DNA from: Ruegeria_C sp041537925
Lineage (GTDB): Bacteria > Pseudomonadota > Alphaproteobacteria > Rhodobacterales > Rhodobacteraceae
Reading direction: 5' to 3'
Length of the DNA: 64,000 bases
Assembly: GCF_041537925.1 (NCBI RefSeq)
Contig: NZ_JBGOSH010000007.1
Location: 62,001 to 126,000 of the forward strand
The translations under genes were made by a program, and so were the position numbers. Positions 25,660 through 33,400 of the stretch are shown here, piece by piece. Position 1 is the stretch's first letter. Every line of letters starts with the position of its first letter. The notes below the pieces were generated by a model, which did not search any database, was not told where the DNA came from, and saw only the letters and a list, made by a program, of their open reading frames with translations.

Positions 25660-27273
25660 ATGAACGAAACTTTCGATCATATCGTCATCGGAGGCGGTTC
25701 GGCCGGTGCTGCTGCGGCTGGAAGACTGGCGGGGGATGGCAAGCATCGCGTGCTTGTTCTGGAAGCCGGGCACTCCAACTGCCACCCGCTTCTTGATATG
25801 CCACCAGGTATTTTCAAGATGATCAATGGCTCAAAATTCATGCGGTATCACCGAACCGAGCCTCAGGATCATCTGGATGGCCGGGTTCATGACATTCCAC
25901 AGGGACATGTCCTGGGGGGTGGGTCATCCGTCAACGCACAAGTTTATATGCGTGGTCGACCCTCAGATTACGAAGCCTGGGACGACATGCTGCGTCAAAG
26001 CAACGATGGCGTGGGTTGGGGATGGGACGACGTATTGCCCTATTTCATCAGAATGGAAGACAACAATCGCTTTGCCAATGATCTCCATGGCACTGAAGGA
26101 CCGCTACTAGTTTCGGACCCTGGGCATATTGATGACATGTCCCGATGGTTTGTGCAGTCCGTCCAGACGCTTGGCGAACCGTTCAACCCCGACTTCAATG
26201 GACCAACCCAGCGCGGGGTGGGCTTCTACCAATTTACCAATCGCACCGGTCGGCGTAGTTCATCCGCATACGCCTTCCTCAGCCCTTTGAGCTCGAGCCC
26301 CGCTCTGACTGTGCGCCTTCATTCAGAAGTCAGCAAGATCATCATCGAAAAAGACCGGGCTGTGGGCGTCGAATATCGCGACAAGACGGGAAAACATAGA
26401 GTGCACTGCGACGGTGAAGTCATAATTGCCGCTGGTGCGCTGGTCACGCCCAAGATCCTATTGCTTTCGGGAATCGGGCCAGAAAAGGATTTGGCGTCTC
26501 ATGAAATTAATATCGTCTGTTCGTCGCCGGGCGTCGGCCAGAATCTGATAGACCATCCCGAAGTCCCAATTACCGCATTTGCGAACGGTCCCTACGGGTA
26601 TTTCAAACAAGGCAACGGATGGCGGATGCTGCGCAACGGCATCCAGTTCAAGCTATTCGGCAGCGGCCCCGTCACATCCGCCGGGGTGGAAGCCGGAGCA
26701 TTCGTCAATCCGGCAAACCCCGAAAAAGAACCAACGATTCAGGCATTCTGTGTTCCCATTGTCTATCTTGACCGCGATGCACTTGATGAAGTGCAGGACG
26801 GTTATGGCCTTACTGTTACCACCGTTGTGGTCAAGCCCAAGTCCCGAGGCGAAGTCCGCCTTCGTTCCGCTGATCCCAGCGCTATGCCCTGTGTCTCACC
26901 AAATCTCCTCAAACACGAAGACGACATGTCTGAAATGATCCGCGGCCAAAGGTTCTTCCGCAAAGCGTTTTCAACCGGTCCTCTGGCAAAACGCACCAGA
27001 GAGATCGTGATACCAACAGCGGATGACGATGAAACGCTCCGCGCCCACTGCAAGCGCTTCGTGAAGACAAACTATCATCCGGCGGGAACTGCCAGGATGG
27101 GCCAGGATGGCGACGCCATGGCCGTACTCGACGCACGAATGCGCGTACGTGGTATCGAAGGGTTGCGGGTGTGCGACATGTCAGCTGTTCCAGACATAAA
27201 TGCTGGCAACACAAATGCGCCTGCAATGATGCTCGGAGAAAGATGCGCTGACCTTGTTCTGAAAAAAGTATGA
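25660..27273 (+). CDS. GMC-family FAD-dependent alcohol/sugar oxidoreductase
   Basis: A 537-residue flavoprotein from the ATG at 25660 (AAGGG 10 bases ahead); a GTG at 25642 that overlaps the regulator gene is an alternative. The FAD-binding motif is HIVIGGGSAGAAAAGRL. GMC signatures follow in GHVLGGGSSVNAQVYMRG and GALVTPKILLLSGIGP. The catalytic His is in NYHPAGTARMG and its partner Asn in NAGNTNAPAMM. It is complete, unlike the GMC fragment at 13.4 kb. It is coupled to the LacI gene, so it likely oxidises the imported sugar or alcohol at an early step. Confidence 0.9.
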   Translation: MNETFDHIVIGGGSAGAAAAGRLAGDGKHRVLVLEAGHSNCHPLLDMPPGIFKMINGSKFMRYHRTEPQDHLDGRVHDIPQGHVLGGGSSVNAQVYMRGRPSDYEAWDDMLRQSNDGVGWGWDDVLPYFIRMEDNNRFANDLHGTEGPLLVSDPGHIDDMSRWFVQSVQTLGEPFNPDFNGPTQRGVGFYQFTNRTGRRSSSAYAFLSPLSSSPALTVRLHSEVSKIIIEKDRAVGVEYRDKTGKHRVHCDGEVIIAAGALVTPKILLLSGIGPEKDLASHEINIVCSSPGVGQNLIDHPEVPITAFANGPYGYFKQGNGWRMLRNGIQFKLFGSGPVTSAGVEAGAFVNPANPEKEPTIQAFCVPIVYLDRDALDEVQDGYGLTVTTVVVKPKSRGEVRLRSADPSAMPCVSPNLLKHEDDMSEMIRGQRFFRKAFSTGPLAKRTREIVIPTADDDETLRAHCKRFVKTNYHPAGTARMGQDGDAMAVLDARMRVRGIEGLRVCDMSAVPDINAGNTNAPAMMLGERCADLVLKKV

Positions 27274-27384
27274 ACAAAAACATGGATCTGAAGAGCCGTG
27301 TGTGGATCTGTCGCGGCTTTGTCGTTAACTTTTTGACTTGATTGCCTGGTGCACCCCCTACCGACATGATGTATGTGAGAATTT

Positions 27385-27603
27385 GTGGAGCAAGTGCACA
27401 ATTTGATCGCGTTCAAAGGTTACGATCTACCAAAGCAAGCCATTCTTCATGCGGTATTTTTCCACCTGCGATACTCGGTCTCCCTTCGAGATCTGGAGGA
27501 GATCCTGGCCAAGCGCGGCGTCGCGGTCGATCACGCGAAGCTCAGCATATGGGTAGTGAAATTCTCTCCCTTGGCTCCTGTCGAGGTGCAAAAGCGAACG
27601 TAG
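27385..27603 (+). pseudogene. 5' fragment of an IS6-family transposase gene
   Basis: The first 68 or so codons of an IS6-type transposase (LIAFKGYDLPKQAILHAVFF, LRYSVSLRDLEEILAKRG, VDHAKLSIWVVKFSPL), clearly related to but distinct from the complete copy at 28.0 kb. The catalytic DDE region is gone. Sequence resembling a terminal repeat (GTGTGGATCTGTCGCGGC, 27299-27316) lies upstream. Confidence 0.8.
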
Positions 27604-27737
27604 AAATAGACCGCGTACAGGATCACCGATTGCGGATAGTGCGCACCTTTGAAATTTATCACCGGACATTCCCGAATAGCGTTACAGACCAAGCACCAGT
27701 TGGATCAAACCGGGCGAAGTTGCAACCTACCGACGAC

Positions 27738-27940
27738 CGTGTTGCGCGGATCATAAGTGAGGCGAGATTGCCCCAAACCCCAAAACTTTAGAAGACGCGT
27801 TGATATTCCGCACGACCGAGAGATGTCATGCGGTTGAGTGCCTTTGATGCAATCTTCGCTTCGGCTATTTGACGGTCGAAGTCACGTGCTTGCAGGCAAT
27901 CACCGATAACTTGTTTCCATCTACCGATCTGGGCTTCAAC
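27738..27940 (-). pseudogene. 3' remnant of an IS5-family element
   Basis: The terminus TGTTGCGCGGATCATAAGTG (27738 onward) matches the left ends of the IS5 copies at 38.7, 48.9 and 54.1 kb. The frame to the left from 27937 encodes the final 50 residues of the transposase (VEAQIGRWKQVIGDCLQARD, IASKALNRMTSLGRAEYQRV). The rest was replaced by the IS6 element that starts at 27941. Confidence 0.85.
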
Positions 27941-28767
27941 TGGATGTGTCGCAAACTTCGATGCCCGATTGACGGGCACGCCGGATCTGGCGTTTGTTCC
28001 CGCCGAATAGTTTTCGAACAGGTTTCGACATGATCTCATTGAAAGGCTGTCACTTCCCCAAAGACGCAGTTTTGTACGCTGTTTTTTTCTATCTGCGGTA
28101 CACAGTGTCGTATCGGGATTTGGAAGAAATCATGGCTGAACGAGGCGTGCAGGTGGACCACGCCACTCTCAATAGGTGGGTTGTTAAGTATTCACCGATG
28201 ATCGCTGTGAACGCGCAATCGAAGAAGCGACCAACGCTGAGTTCCTGGCGCATGGACGAGACATACGTTCGTGTTCGCGGCAAATGGATGTACCTTTATC
28301 GGGCCGTCGACAAAGCTGGAAATACCCTTGATTTCATGCTGTCTGAGCGGAGGAACCGTCCAGCAGCAGCTAGTTTCTTTGCCAAAGCGCTGTCTTCTAA
28401 TGGAATTCCAGAAAAGATCGTTATCGACAAAAGTGGAGCTAATGCGGCGGGCATTCGAGAAGTGAACAAAATCCTTAATCGGTTTGGCTGCTCAACCAAA
28501 ATCCAAACGGTCAGGTCCAAGTATTTGAACAACCTGATCGAGCAGGATCATAGGTTCATCAAGCGTCGCATACGGCACATGTGTGGGTTCAAATCGTTCA
28601 GATCCGCCTCGGCTACTCTGGACGGCATTGAGGTCGCCAACATGATCCGAAAGCAGCAATTCTCCAACACTACCACGTCGGGCTTTCGGCTGTTTGCCGA
28701 GATCGCAGGATAGGTGTGTCCGGTAGGTCGCTGGCGCTGGCCGTTCCAAAAGTTTGCGACACATCCA
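27941..28767. mobile_element. Complete IS6-family element
   Basis: An 827-base element with perfect 18-base terminal inverted repeats, TGGATGTGTCGCAAACTT (27941-27958) and its complement at 28750-28767. The flanking 8-mers differ (GCTTCAAC and CTTTGCAA), so there is no target duplication. That is common for IS6 elements after replicative recombination or an adjacent deletion. It lies directly upstream of the giant-protein locus. Confidence 0.85.
28030..28713 (+). CDS. IS6-family transposase
   Basis: A 227-residue transposase from the ATG at 28030 (MISLKGCHFPKDAVLY); an ATG 12 codons earlier lies nearer the repeat. DDE residues are visible: Asp in SWRMDETYVRVRGKW, Asp in KIVIDKSGANAAG, and Glu in LNNLIEQDHRFIKRR. 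Full family length and no interruption, so it is probably functional. Confidence 0.9.
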   Translation: MISLKGCHFPKDAVLYAVFFYLRYTVSYRDLEEIMAERGVQVDHATLNRWVVKYSPMIAVNAQSKKRPTLSSWRMDETYVRVRGKWMYLYRAVDKAGNTLDFMLSERRNRPAAASFFAKALSSNGIPEKIVIDKSGANAAGIREVNKILNRFGCSTKIQTVRSKYLNNLIEQDHRFIKRRIRHMCGFKSFRSASATLDGIEVANMIRKQQFSNTTTSGFRLFAEIAG

Positions 28768-28975
28768 CTTTGCAACAGGTCCCCTTGGTCTCATTTCTGA
28801 TCGGGTCATCACGGACAAGCTCCAGTCACAATGGATGGCCCGATTGCCAAAAACTGTTTTGCCGCCCGAATCCGCGTCTCTCGCGGTAAAGTTGATTTCA
28901 ACTGGCTTGATTTGAGACGGCGGATGTCGGAGACTCTAGGCACACCTACTTGATAGCACTGTTGGAGACGGATTC

Positions 28976-30466
28976 ATGTCTGACTTTGCGGTTTCTGGCG
29001 GTGCTCTGAAAAAATTGGTGACGCTCGCCCGCAAAACCTCACTCTCGTTCGCTTTCAATCCGGGAAAAGGGCCCGACGAGCACATGTTCGGATTGGATAA
29101 GCGCAAGGCCCCCGATTTGGTTGGCCGGTCGGTCAAGAAATCAGGGCCGGGTGCCAAGGCCGCCTTTGGGACATGTTCTGTCGATGGCAAGTTGATGACT
29201 CTGGTTTGCGAAGAACCGCTGCCGACGATGGCAAAGAAGCTGAAGGCGTTTCTAAAGCTCAACGGTGCGCCTCTTGACGTTCAGGTTCTGGGACCGGACG
29301 GTTCGGTGTTCGAGTCGGACATCGATGACGGCGACGGCGATGGCACCAAACCAGCGATCCTCGAAGAGACCGCACCCGCCGACAAACCATCCGCATCTGC
29401 AGGAGGTCCTGAACCGGCCGTTTCCTCGCTTGACGCGCGCGCGCTGGCACTGCGGTTCAAGGCGCTGCAACCACAGATTCAGGCGGTTTCCGACCCTCAA
29501 CGCGCCAAGCTGTCCGCCGCGATGATGCAGGCCGCCGCGTTGATGAAAGGCGGCAAACTGACAGCGGCGGCGGGATTGCTGGACAAGCTGGACCAGGCTT
29601 TGGCCTGCGTTACGCAAAGCGATGGTGATCAGGTCCAGCACGGAGCGGCAGATCCGAAGCTTGAAAAGCTGCGACAGGCGCATGCCCGGCTGACTGAGCT
29701 TGTGGGTGCGCATCGTGATGAAGCGGTGAAAGGCAAACTGAGACAGGCGCTTCAGAAGATCGGGCAAATGCTCGATTCAGGGCATAGTGAAGCGTCTGCA
29801 AAGGGCATCAGGTCGGTGCAGGCGGCGCTGCAAAAAGTCAGCCCTGCCGCGCAGGACGCTGCCGTTCCAGAACCACCACCTCCTCCACCGATCAATGTGA
29901 CCGCGTTGCATGGGCGGCTCAAGGACTTGGCCGGTCAGATCGCGACGGTCGAGGGGATTGATGCTCCAAAACGCAAAACCCTAATCGCGATGGCACAAGA
30001 CGGCAGTGCTGCGCTGAAAGCCCAAGACCCGGACAAGGCCATCACCCATATTGCGGAGTTGCGCGAAGCGCTACAGCCGGTTCAGGTCGGAATTCCGCTG
30101 ACCCTGCCGATCTGGCGTAATGCCAAGGACGACACGAATGACCAGCTTGGTCAATTGCAAGATGCGATGAAGAACAGTGGCGTGCCGCTCCTTGAACGCA
30201 TAGCGGACGTGGGTCTGAACAGTGCCACAGAAACCCGGCTGGTCGCCTTACAGGTTGGATTGTTGGAGGTTGACGCGGCAGCGGACGCCGACACGCGAAC
30301 CAAGGCCGAGCAGACGCTGCGCGCCGCCATGCAGAATATGCGCAGTTTCGTCGAAACCAGCCCGATCCTGCCGTTGCTGGACGCCAATCCTCTGAAAGTG
30401 CCTCTGAAAATCAGGGTGACGTTGACCAACGCTTTGGATGAGATTGATCGCGCACTGGCTGCCTGA
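28976..30466 (+). CDS. Uncharacterised helical-repeat protein with a distinct N-terminal domain (first gene of the giant-protein locus)
   Basis: A 496-residue soluble protein without signal peptide or membrane segments; GGAGA lies ahead of the ATG. Residues 1-110 form a compact mixed domain (LKKLVTLARKTSLSFAFNPG, KAAFGTCSVDGKLMTLVCEE, PLPTMAKKLKAFLKL). An Asp-rich linker (DIDDGDGDG) follows, and then about 340 residues of Ala/Leu-rich helices with three or four loosely repeated hairpins of about 60 residues ending A-x-x-L-L-D-K-L or similar. A Pro run separates two of them. I do not recognise a named family. The 17-base gap to the giant gene implies one operon; it may be an adaptor or chaperone for the giant protein. 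Confidence 0.85.
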   Translation: MSDFAVSGGALKKLVTLARKTSLSFAFNPGKGPDEHMFGLDKRKAPDLVGRSVKKSGPGAKAAFGTCSVDGKLMTLVCEEPLPTMAKKLKAFLKLNGAPLDVQVLGPDGSVFESDIDDGDGDGTKPAILEETAPADKPSASAGGPEPAVSSLDARALALRFKALQPQIQAVSDPQRAKLSAAMMQAAALMKGGKLTAAAGLLDKLDQALACVTQSDGDQVQHGAADPKLEKLRQAHARLTELVGAHRDEAVKGKLRQALQKIGQMLDSGHSEASAKGIRSVQAALQKVSPAAQDAAVPEPPPPPPINVTALHGRLKDLAGQIATVEGIDAPKRKTLIAMAQDGSAALKAQDPDKAITHIAELREALQPVQVGIPLTLPIWRNAKDDTNDQLGQLQDAMKNSGVPLLERIADVGLNSATETRLVALQVGLLEVDAAADADTRTKAEQTLRAAMQNMRSFVETSPILPLLDANPLKVPLKIRVTLTNALDEIDRALAA

Positions 30467-30483
30467 TCGGAAAGGCTTTCGCC

Positions 30484-33400
30484 ATGCCGAACAACAACAA
30501 CAACGAAAACGAAAACGGCACCGAGGAAAATGAAAACCCTCCGTCCGATTACGTGGATTGGGGGAAGGCGCTGGCTCCTCACTACGGCGTGTCTTTGAGC
30601 AAAGGCGGAGGCTCTCAGCAGGATCAACAAAGCCGAGGGACAGACCGCGACGACAATGAAGACAGCGAGGACGACGAAAACTTTCCACCGCCCAAAGATC
30701 ACGGCGCGGATGAGAACGAAGCAGGCAACGAGGGAGACCAAGACGAGGACAAACGTGATCCTGACGAACCCGAAGATGATGACCCGGAAGAAAAAGAAGC
30801 GGACAATTTGCGCGAGCAACTGCATCGCCGCGTTCGCGCTGTCGTTCCGGAAAAATCAACCAGCGAGGATGTAGTGCCGGGGTCGGATCCTGCCGAACTC
30901 ATCAGTCTTATTCTGCAGGCCGAAGATCTGTTGGCAAAAATCGCAACCGCCGATCTGCAAACCCTACGGTCCTACGCGGGAAACGATGTGCCCGCGGTCG
31001 AAGATGAAGTCGCGGAAATCAAACAAAAGGTTGCCAGCCGAAACCACGAGGCCGACCGTATCCGGAATGAAGAAGCCCACATATCTGTGCCGGAAACGGC
31101 GCATGACAGCGAAAAACGGCGGCTCGAAGAAGCTCGAAAGAAGGTCACGGATCTGCTTGCAGTTCAACCCTTGACGGATGAGGCCCTTACGAAGGCTGAT
31201 GCTGCGTTAACAGCTGCGAAGAATGTCGCGTCTGAAATCGAAACCGATGTGAATCGCCGGCTAGAGAACCACCGGAAAATTTCCGAAGAACTGTCCGGGA
31301 TAGAGTTGGACGCCGGTGCGAATGACGAAGATAGACAGGCCTTGACGGAGGCGCGGGAGAAGGTTGCGAACACGCTGGCCGAGACGCCACTGACCGATCA
31401 GGTGCTGACGGACGCCGCCTTGGCACTGGAGGAAGCCAGGAAACGGGCCGAACGTATCCGGGAAGCGGTGCAAAAACGTCAGGAAGAAAGACAGCGGATC
31501 ATTTCCGAGGCTGAACAGCTTGAGGAACATGCCGATGCCGATGAGGACGAAAAGTCGACGCTGGCTGAAGCGCGGGAGAAGGTTGCGAACACGCTGGCCG
31601 AGACGCCACTGACCGATCAGGCGCTGGCGGAAGCCGCCGTAGCACTGGAGGAAGCCGAGGTTCTGGCCGAACGTAACCGGGAAGCGGTGCAGAAACGTCA
31701 GGAAGAAAAACGGCGGATCATTTCCGAGGCCGAACAGCTTAAGGATCATGGTGATGCCGATGAGGACGAAAAGTCGACGCTGGCTGAAGCGCGGGAGAAG
31801 GTTGCGAACACGCTGGCCGAGACGCCACTGACCGATCAGGTGCTGGCGGAAGCCGCCGTAGCACTGGAGGAAGCCGAGGTTCTGGCCGAACGTATCCGGG
31901 AAGCGGTGCAGAAACGTCAGGAAGAAAAACGGCGGATCATTTCCGAGGCCGAACAGCTCGAGGATCATGGTGATGCCGTTGAGCAGGAAAAGACTGCGCT
32001 GGCTGAGGCCCGGGATAAGGTTGCGAACAAGCTGGCTGAAACGCCGTTGATACAGACAGTATTGGATGATGCTCAATCGCTGCTGGAACAAGCAAAACAG
32101 AAAGCACGTGATCTGAGCGAAGCCGCCCAAATCCGACGCGACACTCACGATCAGATCCAAAGAGATGGCGAACATGTCGAGGTTGTCGGGATTCTGGCAG
32201 ATCAGCTTGAAATGCTGAAAACCGCGCGCGAAGAGCTGGCTTTCGAGCTTTCCAAAGATGTGACAAAGGAAAACAACGAAGCCGCGCAATCCAAGCTTGA
32301 AGAGTTGCAAAAGATCGCGACCAGTGTTTCGGATGAATTGGCTGTTCTGGGTGATGCCAAGGGCATCCAAGACCTTTGCGACGCGGCTGGTGTCACACAC
32401 GATAAATATCAGGAGTTAGAAGACGGCTTGGGCAACCGGAGAGAAATGCTGGCATGCCGCGCCGTATTTTCTGCGACAGAGCTTGGAGGTCTGTGCAAAG
32501 ACCTAGGCGGTGCCGACAAGCTTGGGGCACTGATCAAAGAATTGGGCGATGCTGAAGAGTTGCAGAAATTACTGAGCGAGCTTGGCGGGAAGGACGCTCT
32601 GCTCAAACTTTTCAACGACACCAATTTGGATGACAAAGAGATCAAGAAGCTTTGCGCCGATCTGGAACCCAAGCTGGTGGCTGATATGTTGGGTGCCGGT
32701 GTCAGTGCAAAGGACATCGAAAAACTACATGCGGCCATCGGCGACAAAGTCGGTGATTTCAAAACTCTGGCCAAGGATGCAGGGCTGAGCGCCAAACCAA
32801 AGGCCATGATGGCGTTGTTCACGACTGGATGCGAGGGCGATTCCAACAAGTTTCAGGCCCTTTGCACCAGTTTCTCCGGAGACGAGGACGCCGACAATCT
32901 CAAACGCGCAAACCTCAAAGGTCTTGTTGACAAAGGCGGGATGGGGGATGCGCCCGAGGCATTTGGGGAACTGCTGGCTACCGGATGCGATGGCGATCCG
33001 GCCAAACTGATCGATCTTGGTGGCGCCTTTGATACCGATGAAAAGCGCGATGGGATGAAGCGGATGTTGTCCGATGGCGGACTGGCCGGCAGGACAGCAC
33101 CGCCTCCATTGGCGGATAAGGAGATTGACGCCAAATGTCTGGCGATGATGCTGAAACACGCTGCCGGGCCCGCACCGCACGGGTTTGCCGACAATGACGC
33201 GAGGCGCCGCTCCGACGCGCTTGCAAAACTGTTCACCAACATGGACGAAGACGGATGCAAGGATCTCAGACTTGCTCTGAGCGACGGCGGATTGGGTCAG
33301 GCGCCGGAAGCTTTGGGCCACGCCATTGGCATCGGCTGCGGTGGCGATGCGGCACAGCTTACGGCCTTCGCAGGTGCCTTCAAGGTCAACCCGGGTCCGA

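Noticed and set aside
31261..32400. A 379-codon open frame on the minus strand inside the giant gene
   Set aside because: It repeats with the same 219-base period as the plus-strand repeats and has the compositional bias of an antisense shadow; no ribosome site or family match.
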